From: Mycobacteroides immunogenum
Lineage (GTDB): Bacteria; Actinomycetota; Actinomycetes; Mycobacteriales; Mycobacteriaceae
Direction: 5' to 3'
Assembly (NCBI RefSeq): GCF_001605725.1
Contig: NZ_CP011530.1
Span: forward strand, 4,836,001 to 4,900,000
DNA length: 64,000 bases
Shown: piece after piece, positions 51,128-61,384 of the stretch
Layout of the letters: each line of letters starts with the position of its first letter
How positions within the stretch are numbered: position 1 is the first letter of the stretch
Translations under genes and position numbers: made by a program
The notes under the pieces: model-generated
What the model saw: only the letters and a program-made list of their open reading frames with translations
The model's database searches: none
What the model was told of the DNA's origin: nothing

Positions 51128-52398
51128 ACGGTCATCTCGACAGCGCCGCCCCCGATGCGCGTGATATCAGATCGCATCTCCAACTGGATATCGCGCCGGT
51201 TCCTTCCGGGCCGCTGGCGGCGGCACGTGCGATCGTCGCCGACAAGCTGCTGCGCCGTGCGGCCGCGCGGCTCCCGGTGCGGGTGGTGTACCCGGACGGG
51301 TCCGTTGTGGGAGCGGCAGATACGTCCCTGCCCACCATGAGAGTTCGGCGGCCGGCGGCACTGGCACGACGCCTGGGGCGATCCGGCTTGATCGGATTCG
51401 GCGAGGCCTACATGGACGGAGACTGGGACTGCGATGATCTTGCGGGCTTCCTCACCCCATGGGCAGCATCGATGGGGGTGTTGATTCCCCCTGTCTTGCA
51501 ACGGTTCCGGCATCTCGCCGTGCCGCGCGTCCCGCAAGCTCAGCGCAACGAACCACCGCAGGCCCAGCGCAATGTCGCGCATCACTATGACCTGTCGAAT
51601 GACTTTTTCGCGCTGTTCCTCGACGATACGATGACGTATTCGTGCGCACTGTTCGACCACATTCCGTGCACAGCAGGGGGACTCGCGGATGCCCAGCGAC
51701 GGAAGATCGACCGCTTACTGGACCACGCACAGGTAGGCCTCGGCACCCGAGTACTCGAGATCGGTACGGGCTGGGGACAATTGTGCGTATCGGCCGCTGC
51801 TCGCGGAGCACACGTGCGGTCAGTCACATTGTCTAGCGAGCAACAGAAACTGGCTCTACAGCGGGTAGAAGCCGCCGGGCTATCCGACCGAGTACAGGTC
51901 GAGCTGTGCGATTATCGAGACATACAAGGCCAATACGACGCCATCGTCTCGGTAGAGATGATCGAAGCAGTTGGATTCGATTTCTGGACAACGTATTTCC
52001 AGACCATTGACGCGTTACTTAAGCCCGGCGGCCGATTCGCCCTTCAAACCATCACCATGCCCCACGAGCGAATGCTGGCCAGCCGCAGTACTCACACCTG
52101 GATACAGAAGTACATTTTTCCCGGCGGATTGGTTCCTTCGGTGCGGGCAATCGCCGAAACAACCTCCGATACGACTCATCTGCGCACCGTCGAGACAATA
52201 TCCCTGCGGCCCCACTATGCCGAAACACTGCGGTTGTGGAGTCGGCAATTCGCGGCGCAGCGTGAAAGCGTGTCGGCGCTGGGCTTCGATGACGCGTTCT
52301 ATCGCATGTGGCAGCTGTACCTGGCCTACTCGGAAGCCGGGTTCAGCTCCGGTTATCTCGATGTCCACCAATGGATTTTCCAGCGAGGCCAACAATGA
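51124..52398 (+). CDS. ufaA1: CFA-synthase family methyltransferase UfaA1
   Basis: 424 residues, with the N-terminal domain seen in CFA synthases (about 1-130, FGEAYMDGDWDCDDL) and a SAM domain (VLEIGTGWGQLCVSAA, then VEMIEAVGFDFWTTYF). NVAHHYDLSNDFFALFLDDTMTYSCALF is the conserved motif before it. M. tuberculosis UfaA1 (Rv0447c) occupies the same place and has been linked to methylation of oleate-type chains. GTG start at 51124 overlaps the preceding stop. Codons look slightly AT-richer than the surroundings. Confidence 0.91.
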   Translation: MNGHLDSAAPDARDIRSHLQLDIAPVPSGPLAAARAIVADKLLRRAAARLPVRVVYPDGSVVGAADTSLPTMRVRRPAALARRLGRSGLIGFGEAYMDGDWDCDDLAGFLTPWAASMGVLIPPVLQRFRHLAVPRVPQAQRNEPPQAQRNVAHHYDLSNDFFALFLDDTMTYSCALFDHIPCTAGGLADAQRRKIDRLLDHAQVGLGTRVLEIGTGWGQLCVSAAARGAHVRSVTLSSEQQKLALQRVEAAGLSDRVQVELCDYRDIQGQYDAIVSVEMIEAVGFDFWTTYFQTIDALLKPGGRFALQTITMPHERMLASRSTHTWIQKYIFPGGLVPSVRAIAETTSDTTHLRTVETISLRPHYAETLRLWSRQFAAQRESVSALGFDDAFYRMWQLYLAYSEAGFSSGYLDVHQWIFQRGQQ

Positions 52399-53180
52399 GC
52401 TTTCTGATGGTGATGGCGTGCACGCTGGGTGCCGTGGCAGTGGTGCACAGCGTGACTTTCCTGATCGGTTACCGCATCGGTCGCTACAACGTGGTCGACG
52501 TCGCATGGGGTCTCGGGTTCATCGCAGTGGCGGCGGTGTGCGCCGCGATCGGTGTCGGTGACCGGCAGCGCCGAGTTCTGCTACTCGTGCTCATCGCGAT
52601 ATGGGCAGTCCGGCTGTCCTGGCACATGTTGGTGAAATCGGCCGGGAAAGGCGAAGACCCGCGGTACCACGACCTGCTCAGCGGAGACTTCTCGGTGCCG
52701 CACGTATTGCGCAAGATTTTCGTCGTGCAGGCCGCTGCCACGTGGCTGGTATCCATGCCCATTCAACGCTCAGCTGTCGAAGGGCCGACCCCTGAGTCGT
52801 TGCGCCCCGTGGTGGCCGTCGGCATCGGGTTATGGACGCTTGGAATGCTTTTCGAAGCGGTGGGTGATTTTCAGCTGCGCCGTTTCAAGCAGGATCCAGC
52901 CAACAAGGGCAAGATCATGGAGCAGGGACTGTGGGCCTGGACTCGGCATCCGAACTATTTTGGCGATGCCTGCGTGTGGTGGGGGTTGTGGTTGGTCACC
53001 ATCACCGGTTGGCAATCGTTGGCGACGATGCCGTACCCGGTGCTGATGACCTACTTCCTGGTCTACGCCACTGGTGGCCGCCGTACCGAAAAGGCAATGG
53101 CCGGGCGGCCAGGATTCACCGACTATCAGCGGCGAGTCTCGTTCTTCTTCCCTCGCCCCCCTAAGCGGGAATCTTCATGA
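52395..53180 (+). CDS. DUF1295 membrane protein (steroid-reductase-like, Rv0446c-like)
   Basis: 261 residues, six to seven membrane helices. DUF1295 motifs: YNVVDVAWGLGF, GKGEDPRYHDL, QGLWAWTRHPNYFGDACVWWGLW and FTDYQRRVSFFFP; the RHPNYFG box is that of membrane reductases and isoprenylcysteine-type methyltransferases. Likely reduces or modifies a lipid at the membrane. ATG 52395 overlaps ufaA1; its stop overlaps sigK. Confidence 0.9.
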   Translation: MSFLMVMACTLGAVAVVHSVTFLIGYRIGRYNVVDVAWGLGFIAVAAVCAAIGVGDRQRRVLLLVLIAIWAVRLSWHMLVKSAGKGEDPRYHDLLSGDFSVPHVLRKIFVVQAAATWLVSMPIQRSAVEGPTPESLRPVVAVGIGLWTLGMLFEAVGDFQLRRFKQDPANKGKIMEQGLWAWTRHPNYFGDACVWWGLWLVTITGWQSLATMPYPVLMTYFLVYATGGRRTEKAMAGRPGFTDYQRRVSFFFPRPPKRESS

Positions 53181-53758
53181 ACGTTCTCCGAGATGCGTTT
53201 AGGCTCACGGGCGTGACCGGCGACCTGGATACTCTGTTGCGCAATGTCGCCGACCGCGATACCGAAGCGTTCGCCGCCCTTTACGACCACACCCGCTCAC
53301 GCGTGTACGGGCTGGTTTTGCGTGTGTTACGGGACCCCGGCTATAGCGAGGAGACGACGCAAGAGATCTACTTGCAGATCTGGCGTTCTGCCCAAAGCTA
53401 TGATCCGACAGCCGGATCGCCCCTGGCCTGGATCATGACCTTGGCGCATCGCCGCGCGATAGACCGCGTGCGATCAGAGCAATCTGCGGCCGACCGCGAG
53501 TCACGCTATGGCGCCGCCACTGTCGAGCGAGCGTCCGACAGGGTCACTGAATCGGTGATCGCCAACGACGAGCAGCGACAAGTCACCGAATGCCTCCAAA
53601 CGCTTACGGATACGCAACGTGAATGCCTGCATCTTGCCTACTACGACGGTTTGACTTATAGCCAAGTCTCGCAACGGCTTGCCGCCAATCTGGCAACCAT
53701 CAAATCTCGAATGCGCGACGCGATCAAGGCGCTGCGCCGATGCCTGGGGACACCATGA
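53177..53758 (+). CDS. sigK: ECF sigma factor SigK
   Basis: 193 residues, group-4 sigma factor: region 2 at about 20-90 (FAALYDHTRSRVYGLVLRVL, then EETTQEIYLQIWRSA) and region 4 at about 135-190 (LTDTQRECLHLAYYDGLTYSQVSQRL). Coupled to DUF1295 upstream and rskA downstream by ATGA overlaps. In M. tuberculosis SigK is held by RskA and drives mpt70/mpt83 and its own operon. Matched promoters here are at 48961 and 49043. Confidence 0.95.
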   Translation: MNVLRDAFRLTGVTGDLDTLLRNVADRDTEAFAALYDHTRSRVYGLVLRVLRDPGYSEETTQEIYLQIWRSAQSYDPTAGSPLAWIMTLAHRRAIDRVRSEQSAADRESRYGAATVERASDRVTESVIANDEQRQVTECLQTLTDTQRECLHLAYYDGLTYSQVSQRLAANLATIKSRMRDAIKALRRCLGTP

Positions 53759-54462
53759 CCGAACCCAATGAGCTCATCACCGCCGCCACCCCGTACGCGC
53801 TGCACGCGTTGTCCGACGACGAGCGAGACCGGATCGACCAGTGGTTGTCAGCCGGCGCGACCGAACAAACTTCCTCCTTTGCCCAGGAAGTGCGTCAGAC
53901 GCGAGAGACCATGGCGGCCTTGGCGGCAAGCACCGCAACCGAGCCCCCCGCCCGGCTCCGCGCACGGCTACTCAAGATTGTGGTGCGGGACGCGCAAAGA
54001 GACATCAGAACAACGGGTATCACCCGCTGGAGGGCGCCTCTGGTGGCCGTCGCGGCCGCCACCGCTATCGGGCTGGCTGCCGCCGGAATCGGCGCCATCA
54101 TGTGGCCTCCGACTCCGACGGCCCAGCAAGTCTTCACCGCAACCGATGTCCGGACCGTCACCGGCGCCATTCCCACCGGCGGTACCGCGACCGTGGTCTA
54201 CTCGAGACAGAAGAACACTGCGGTACTGGTGATGAACAACGTCGCACCGCCGCAGCCCGGCACCGTTTACCAAATGTGGCTGATTGGCGACCGCGGACCA
54301 CAGTCAGCGGGGACAATGGACGCTCAGGCCGTCGCGCCCTCCACCACGGCGGTCATATCCCGCCTCAACGGCTCCACCGCGTTGGCATTCACTGTCGAGA
54401 ACGGCCAAGGTTCGACAACGCCCACCGGCACGCTCATCGCACAACTGCCGCTGAACTATTAG
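53755..54462 (+). CDS. rskA: Anti-sigma-K factor RskA
   Basis: 235 residues. N-terminal cytoplasmic sigma-binding region (NELITAATPYALHALSDDERDR), one membrane helix at about 94-116, and an external RskA domain ending in conserved strands (YQMWLIGDRGPQSAGTMDAQ). Cleavage of the external part by site-2-protease cascades releases SigK in M. tuberculosis. ATG 53755 overlaps the sigK stop. The stop lies 15 bp before the right direct repeat. Confidence 0.93.
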   Translation: MTEPNELITAATPYALHALSDDERDRIDQWLSAGATEQTSSFAQEVRQTRETMAALAASTATEPPARLRARLLKIVVRDAQRDIRTTGITRWRAPLVAVAAATAIGLAAAGIGAIMWPPTPTAQQVFTATDVRTVTGAIPTGGTATVVYSRQKNTAVLVMNNVAPPQPGTVYQMWLIGDRGPQSAGTMDAQAVAPSTTAVISRLNGSTALAFTVENGQGSTTPTGTLIAQLPLNY

Positions 54463-54479
54463 CGCGGTAGCCACCCAGG

Positions 54480-56512
<2,033 letters not shown>

Positions 56513-56583
56513 TCAGCCGGTGAGCCACTGTATCGCAGGCCACGGGCTTTGTACGTATTCGGCACTGACGAGAGAAGTCCTTC

Positions 56584-57255
56584 ATGAGCACCCCGGGCGT
56601 CACCGAAACTGCGTCGGTGCGAGTTTTGCTGTTCGGCGCGCGCCGGCAGCCCCGTGCTTTGCGCGGCCTGCCCGTGGACCGGGTGAACGAATCCGGTGCG
56701 GTGCGCGGGCTCATCGAAGCGCTCCCGGACGGTCCGGCCCGGCTCATCGTCGTCGGCGGGGACAGTGATCTCGGGCAGGTGCTCACCCGTCTGATGCGCG
56801 CCGAAAGACTGGATGTGGAACTGGGTTTCGTGCCGGACCGGCCCTCCCATGCGCGCCGGATCTATCGGATCGGGTTCGGCGCGGCGCGGCGGGCACGCAA
56901 GGGCCGCGCGCACCGGGTGCCGCTCATCCGGGACGACACCGGCACCGCCGTTGCCGGGCGCGCATCGTGGCAGGGCAGCGACGGTAATCCGGTCACCGGC
57001 GAGGCAACTGTCGATGACACCCTGCTGTTCGACGGGGCCGCACTGGTCGACGTGGAACCCACCGAATCCATGCCGGGGCTGCGCGCCGCGGTACGCGGCC
57101 GGGCACGGCTCCTGCCCCGCCGCTGGGTCACCGGACGTGCCGCGCAGCTGGGCACCGTGGGCGCCCTGGTCGTCAGAGACGGTGTCGCGGGACCGCGTCC
57201 GGTCACCCGATCCACGTTCTATCGGCATCAACAGAGCTGGTTGCTCGTCCGGTAG
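56584..57255 (+). CDS. Conserved mycobacterial protein (Rv0358-like)
   Basis: 223 residues. The central part (ARLIVVGGDSDLGQVLTRLM, then LDVELGFVPDRPSHARRIYRIG) resembles the nucleotide-binding start of diacylglycerol/NAD kinase folds, GGDxxL, but the domain is short and the rest is not recognisable. Position between purA and the site-2 protease is conserved with M. tuberculosis. Basic overall. Function unknown. Confidence 0.75.
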   Translation: MSTPGVTETASVRVLLFGARRQPRALRGLPVDRVNESGAVRGLIEALPDGPARLIVVGGDSDLGQVLTRLMRAERLDVELGFVPDRPSHARRIYRIGFGAARRARKGRAHRVPLIRDDTGTAVAGRASWQGSDGNPVTGEATVDDTLLFDGAALVDVEPTESMPGLRAAVRGRARLLPRRWVTGRAAQLGTVGALVVRDGVAGPRPVTRSTFYRHQQSWLLVR

Positions 57256-57264
57256 CTTTTTGCC

Positions 57265-58029
57265 GTGAACGTCACGCAGTCGGTCCGCCCCAGCCCGGTA
57301 TTTCTGGCACTCGTCGCGCTCACCATCGCGGGGGCGGTGTTCGCGTGGCTGGGCGGCAACACGACCGAGCCGCTGGCGCGCGGCGGGGTGTTCGTCTTCG
57401 TGTTCGCCGGATGGATCGTGTCGTTGTGTCTGCACGAATTCGGGCATGCCTACACCGCCTGGCGCTACGGCGATACCCAGGCGCGTGGCTACCTGACGTT
57501 GAACCCGCTGCAGTACACCGATCCGGTGCTGTCCATGGTGTTGCCGCTGGTGTTCATCGCCCTAGGCGGCATCGGGCTGCCCGGGGGTGCGGTGTATGTG
57601 CACACGGCCGGCATGAGCAATCGGCAGCGCACCGTCGTGAGCCTTGCCGGCCCCAGCGCGAATGCGGTGTTGGCGGTGCTGATTCTCGGAACGACAGCAC
57701 TTTTCGCCGATCGCGATCACATCGTGTTCTGGGCGGCCATGGCCTATCTCGGTTTTCTTCAGGTGACCGCGGTGGTGCTCAACCTGCTGCCGGTACCGGG
57801 CCTGGATGGTTATGGCGCGCTCGAACCCCACCTGAGCCCGAGCACCCAGCGCACGCTCGGCAACGCCAAGACGTTCGGGTTCCTCATCCTGTTTGCGCTG
57901 CTCATGTCGCCGCCGATCAACCGGGCATTCTTCGGCGCCGTGTACTGGGTCGTGGCCTCTCTCGGCGTCGACCCAGGCCTGGCCCAGATCGGCGGCTGGC
58001 TGTTCCGCTTCTGGAGCAAGCTGCTCTAA
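57265..58029 (+). CDS. Site-2 protease family membrane metallopeptidase (Rv0359-like)
   Basis: 254 residues, about six membrane helices. Zinc motif CLHEFGHAY with H57, E58, H61 and the second motif NLLPVPGLDGYGAL for the aspartate. Small S2P without PDZ domain. Starts at GTG 57265, 9 bp after the previous gene. Substrate unknown; anti-sigma factors such as RskA are clients of the S2P family, but the main mycobacterial enzyme is Rip1, so a link to SigK here is speculation. Confidence 0.86.
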   Translation: MNVTQSVRPSPVFLALVALTIAGAVFAWLGGNTTEPLARGGVFVFVFAGWIVSLCLHEFGHAYTAWRYGDTQARGYLTLNPLQYTDPVLSMVLPLVFIALGGIGLPGGAVYVHTAGMSNRQRTVVSLAGPSANAVLAVLILGTTALFADRDHIVFWAAMAYLGFLQVTAVVLNLLPVPGLDGYGALEPHLSPSTQRTLGNAKTFGFLILFALLMSPPINRAFFGAVYWVVASLGVDPGLAQIGGWLFRFWSKLL

Positions 58030-58039
58030 CCGCTGAGCC

Positions 58040-58075
58040 CCAACCTCGCCGACACGCCGCCTGGCGGCGGGTTGG
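58040..58075. terminator. Two-tier stem-loop between convergent genes
   Basis: Outer arms CCAACC and GGTTGG enclose an inner CGCCG/CGGCG hairpin. It sits between the protease stop and the DUF3151 stop, which immediately follows the right arm, and can act for both strands. Confidence 0.55.
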
Positions 58076-58501
58076 TTACAGACCCAGCGCGGGGCGGGCC
58101 GCCGGATCGCAGTCGTCGAGCAGATCGCAGCAGCGTGCGTACTCGTGCTCCTCACCGATCAGCTTGGCGGCCCGCGCCAGGGCAGCCACCGCCCGCAGGA
58201 AGCCACGATTGGGCTCATGCGAATACGGCACCGGACCGAAGCCCTTCCACCCGTTTCGCCGCAACTGATCCAGGCCGCGGTGGTACCCGGTGCGGGCGAA
58301 CGCGTAGGCCGTCACGATGCTGGCGATCGACCCGTCGTCGTCTAGCGCGTTCTCGGCCAACTCGGCCCAGGCGATCGACGCCGACGGGTACGCCGCCGCC
58401 ACCGCGGCCGGATCCTGACCGTTGAGCAGGGCCGATTCGGCATCGTCATCGCCGGGCAGTAGCACCGGCTCGGGACCCAGCAGATCATGCATTGGACTCA
58501 T
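58076..58501 (-). CDS. DUF3151 protein (Rv0360c-like)
   Basis: 141 residues from ATG 58501 (144 from 58510). Helical, TPR-like repeats with conserved YAFARTGYHRGLDQLRRNGWKGFGPVPYSHEPN. The neighbourhood Rv0357c-Rv0365c is preserved. Function unknown; the fold suggests protein binding. Divergent from the Rv0361-like gene with about 100 bp between. Confidence 0.82.
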   Translation of the reverse strand: MSPMHDLLGPEPVLLPGDDDAESALLNGQDPAAVAAAYPSASIAWAELAENALDDDGSIASIVTAYAFARTGYHRGLDQLRRNGWKGFGPVPYSHEPNRGFLRAVAALARAAKLIGEEHEYARCCDLLDDCDPAARPALGL

Positions 58502-58605
58502 GGAAACCATTCTGACGCGAACCGCCTCCCGCGATCGCGATAGGGTGGGCGCGGTCGATCGCGCCTGCGCGAAAGAGCGCTAAGCACGGATAAGGAACGA
58601 AACGC

Positions 58606-59391
58606 ATGGCGAACCCCACCGGTGGAAATTCCGAGGCCACGCCCGACGCACGGGGCGAGGAGCCGACGGACTCCGCCGAGCAGCCGGACGGCGCCACGAG
58701 CAACCCGGAGATGGAGATATCGGACACCGCCGATACCGGCCCGGTCCCACCGCTCGATGACGCCCAGACCGTCGTGATGGCTCCGGCCAAACCCGACGTG
58801 CCGCGCTACACGGCACCGGGCTTCGATGCCAACAAAACCGAGATGATCGATCCGGTCGGCGAAGACCCGAAGACCGAGTTCATTCAGCCGCTGGCGACCA
58901 AGGCACGCCCCAAGGTCGCGGCCCCCGAGACCATCGCGCCGCGCAAGGAAGAGAAGCGCAGCTGGGGCTGGGTCATCGCGCTGGCGCTGGTGGTGGCCGC
59001 CTTGGCGGCGGTCATCGTGCTGGCCGCGGTCATCGTCTCACGCACGAGCACGCCGAAGGCCTCGCAAGAAGAATTGGTGCGCACCAGCATTCAGAACTAC
59101 GACAACGCCATTCAGACCGGTAACCTGCCCGCGCTGCGCACGATCACCTGCGGCGAGACCCGCGACGGCTACGTGCGTTACCCCGACGGCGAGTGGTCGC
59201 AGACGTATCAGAAGGTGGCGGCCGCCAAGCAGTACCCGGTGGTGGCCAGCATCGACGAGGTCGTCGTCAACGGCGAGCACGCCGAGGCCAACGTCACGTC
59301 CTTTATGGCGTTCGCGCCGCAGACCCGGTCATCGCGGAGCTTCGATCTGCAGTTCCGCGACAACCAGTGGAAGATCTGCCAGTCGGATTAG
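58606..59391 (+). CDS. Single-pass membrane protein (Rv0361-like)
   Basis: 261 residues. Long disordered acidic N-terminus with TVVMAPA and DANKTEMIDP segments that look like kinase-target threonines, one membrane helix at about 123-147 (after a basic KEEKRSWGW), and an external NTF2-like domain with two cysteines (TCGETRDG and KICQSD). Similar layout to the protein at 38641-39099. Possible Ser/Thr-kinase substrate; inference from composition. Confidence 0.78.
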   Translation: MANPTGGNSEATPDARGEEPTDSAEQPDGATSNPEMEISDTADTGPVPPLDDAQTVVMAPAKPDVPRYTAPGFDANKTEMIDPVGEDPKTEFIQPLATKARPKVAAPETIAPRKEEKRSWGWVIALALVVAALAAVIVLAAVIVSRTSTPKASQEELVRTSIQNYDNAIQTGNLPALRTITCGETRDGYVRYPDGEWSQTYQKVAAAKQYPVVASIDEVVVNGEHAEANVTSFMAFAPQTRSSRSFDLQFRDNQWKICQSD

Positions 59392-59398
59392 CCGCATC

Positions 59399-59432
59399 CC
59401 CCGGGTGCAAGCGGTACCGCTCACACCCGGGG
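59399..59432. terminator. Strong hairpin between Rv0361-like gene and fba
   Basis: Arms CCCCGGGTG and CACCCGGGG pair perfectly; the loop holds a second perfect 12-bp palindrome, AGCGGTACCGCT. It lies 7 bp after one stop and 8 bp before the other, so it can serve both convergent genes. Confidence 0.7.
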
Positions 59433-59440
59433 CCAGCGGG

Positions 59441-60484
59441 CTAGGCCAATCCGGCGGAAACCGACCGGCCTGCCGACTTCAGGTCGTTGCAGGCCTCGAC
59501 CACACGCAAGCTCATGTTGGCCTCAGCCTTCTTGAGGTAGCTGCGCGGGTCGTAGGTCTTCTTGTCGCCGACCTCGCCATCGATCTTGAGTACACCGTCG
59601 TAGTTGCTGAACATGTGTCCGGCGATCGGGCGGGTGAAGGCGTACTGCGTATCGGTGTCGACGTTCATCTTCACCACGCCATACCGCAGCGAGCCCTCGA
59701 TCTCCGACTTCAGCGAGCCCGAGCCACCGTGGAAGACGAAATCGAAGGGCTTGGAGCCCTCGGGCAGACCCAGCTTGGCCGAGGCCACCTTCTGGCCCTC
59801 GGCCAGCACCTCGGGCTTGAGCTTGACGTTGCCCGGCTTGTACACGCCGTGCACGTTGCCGAAGGTGGCCGCCAGCAGGTAGTGGCCCTTGTCGCCGGCG
59901 CCGAGCGCATCGACGGTCTTCTCGAAGTCCTCGGGGGTGGTGTACAGCTTCTCGTTGATCTCGGCCTCGACACCGTCCTCTTCACCGCCGACGACGCCGA
60001 TCTCGACCTCGAGGATGATGTGGGCCTTGAGGGCGGCAGCCAACAGCTCCTGGGCGATGGTCAGGTTCTCGTCGATCGGCACCGCGGAGCCGTCCCACAT
60101 GTGCGACTGGAACAGCGGGGCCTGGCCGGCGTTGACACGCTCCTGCGAGATGGCCAGCAGCGGGCGGACGTAGGTGTCCAGCTTGTCCTTGGGGCAGTGG
60201 TCGGTGTGCAGTGCGACCGTGATGTCGTATTTGGCGGCCACGACGTGCGCGAACTCGGCGAGTGCGACGGCACCGGTCACCATGTCCTTGACGCCCAGAC
60301 CCGAGCCGAACTCGGCTCCACCGGTGGAGAATTGGATGATGCCGTCACTGCCGGCGTCCGCGAATCCCTTGATGGCGGCGTTGATGGTTTCCGAGGACGT
60401 GCAGTTGATGGCCGGGAAGGCGAAGGAATGCTCCTTGGCCCGCTTCAGCATCTCCGTGTAGACCTCGGGCGTCGCGATGGGCAC
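59441..60484 (-). CDS. fba: Class II fructose-bisphosphate aldolase
   Basis: Zinc aldolase of glycolysis/gluconeogenesis. 347 residues. Metal ligands and active site: ALHTDHCPKDKLDTY, EIGVVGGEEDGV, FGNVHGVYKPGNVKL and FVFHGGSGSLKSEIE. The GTG at 60484 has GGAGGT seven bases upstream and gives VPIATPEVYTEML, like M. tuberculosis Fba, which decides the start over ATG 60499. Divergent from dedA. Confidence 0.96.
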   Translation of the reverse strand: MPIATPEVYTEMLKRAKEHSFAFPAINCTSSETINAAIKGFADAGSDGIIQFSTGGAEFGSGLGVKDMVTGAVALAEFAHVVAAKYDITVALHTDHCPKDKLDTYVRPLLAISQERVNAGQAPLFQSHMWDGSAVPIDENLTIAQELLAAALKAHIILEVEIGVVGGEEDGVEAEINEKLYTTPEDFEKTVDALGAGDKGHYLLAATFGNVHGVYKPGNVKLKPEVLAEGQKVASAKLGLPEGSKPFDFVFHGGSGSLKSEIEGSLRYGVVKMNVDTDTQYAFTRPIAGHMFSNYDGVLKIDGEVGDKKTYDPRSYLKKAEANMSLRVVEACNDLKSAGRSVSAGLA

Positions 60485-60594
60485 TTGGGTGACCTCCATG
60501 TCGGTTCTGAGCAGTCGGTTCTGGGCTCTGAGAAATCGCCCCTCACCATAAGCCAGGCAGGTTTCCATCAGATCGCGCCGGTACTGTTGGCGCC

Positions 60595-61302
60595 GTGATC
60601 CTGGCTTCGTCGACGACCACCCTTGCCCTCATGCCCAGCTTCCTTGACCCCATCAAGCTGCTCGGACAGTTCGGGACGCTGGCGCTGCTGGGGTTACTGG
60701 TGGTGATCTTCGTGGAATCGGGCGTGCTGTTCCCGGTGCTGCCGGGAGACTCGCTGCTGTTCGTCGCGGGCATGCTGGCAGCCGGTAGCGCGGCGGCCGC
60801 GGCCGCCGACGGCGCCCCGCAGGCCAACTTCCAGCTCTGGCAGCTGTTGGTCTTCATCCCCATCGCGGCCATCCTGGGCGGGCAGGTCGGCTACTGGATC
60901 GGGCGCGGCATCGGCACCTCGATGTTCAAACCCGACGCCCGCTTCCTCAAGCAGCGCTACCTCGAGGAGGCACACGCCTTCTTCGAGAAGCGGGGCCCGT
61001 TCGCGATCGTGATCGCCCGCTTCGTGCCCATCGTGCGCACCCTGGCCCCGATCACCGCCGGCGCCGCCCGGATGAGCTACCCGATTTTCGCGCTGTACAA
61101 CATCCTCGGCGCGATCGTCTGGGGCGTCGGCATCACGCTGCTCGGCTACTGGCTGGGCCAGTTCCCGATCATCCAAAAGCTGCTGGAACCGATCTTCATC
61201 CTGATCGTGCTGGCCTCGGTGGCACCGATGTTCTTCGAGTGGATGCGCCGCCGCAAGGCAGGAAAGACCGCCGAGGGATCCGAGACACCGACCGGGGCCT
61301 GA
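60595..61302 (+). CDS. DedA-family membrane protein (Rv0364-like)
   Basis: 235 residues, about five membrane helices with DedA/SNARE-associated motifs: FVESGVLFPVLPGDSLLFVAG, GRGIGTSMFK, FFEKRGPFAIVIARFVPIVRTLAPITAGAARM, and WGVGITLLGYWLGQF. DedA proteins flip undecaprenyl phosphate or phospholipid and support membrane potential. GTG at 60595 is the first start; ATG at 60631 (MPSFLDPIKLL) fits homologues equally well. Confidence 0.87.
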   Translation: MILASSTTTLALMPSFLDPIKLLGQFGTLALLGLLVVIFVESGVLFPVLPGDSLLFVAGMLAAGSAAAAAADGAPQANFQLWQLLVFIPIAAILGGQVGYWIGRGIGTSMFKPDARFLKQRYLEEAHAFFEKRGPFAIVIARFVPIVRTLAPITAGAARMSYPIFALYNILGAIVWGVGITLLGYWLGQFPIIQKLLEPIFILIVLASVAPMFFEWMRRRKAGKTAEGSETPTGA

Positions 61303-61304
61303 GC

Positions 61305-61366
61305 TTTCGTCGAGATCGACGAAATGCAGAGATCTACCCGCACTTTCCGTGCAAAAAGCAGATCTC
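61305..61366. repeat. Nested palindromes between dedA and thioesterase
   Basis: Three dyads: TTTCGTCG/CGACGAAA around AGAT (61305-61324); GAGATCT/AGATCTC at 61329-61335 and 61360-61366; and GCAC/GTGC inside the latter. The first follows the dedA stop by 2 bp. It works as a terminator region, and the AGATCT-flanked unit looks like a dispersed extragenic element. Confidence 0.6.
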
Positions 61367-61384
61367 GGCGTGCGGCCCGATCCA

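Larger units (their letters stand above)
44009..54477. other. SigK-associated gene block bracketed by direct repeats (putative genomic island)
   Basis: The 10.5-kb segment between the two copies of the thioesterase 3' end holds tspO, phr, an SRPBCC-SDR fusion, a SOUL protein, a CFA synthase, an FAD oxidoreductase, DUF1365, ufaA1, DUF1295, sigK and rskA. A duplicated gene end on each side is the footprint expected of insertion beside the thioesterase gene, or of a tandem duplication followed by replacement. No integrase is inside. The AT-richer wording of parts of 50.8-52.4 kb hints at transfer, judged by eye only. Confidence 0.6.

Noticed and set aside
44009..54477. Prophage or transposon explanation for the SigK block
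   Set aside because: No integrase, transposase, terminase or phage structural gene, and no tRNA at the ends; the repeat is a protein-gene 3' end.
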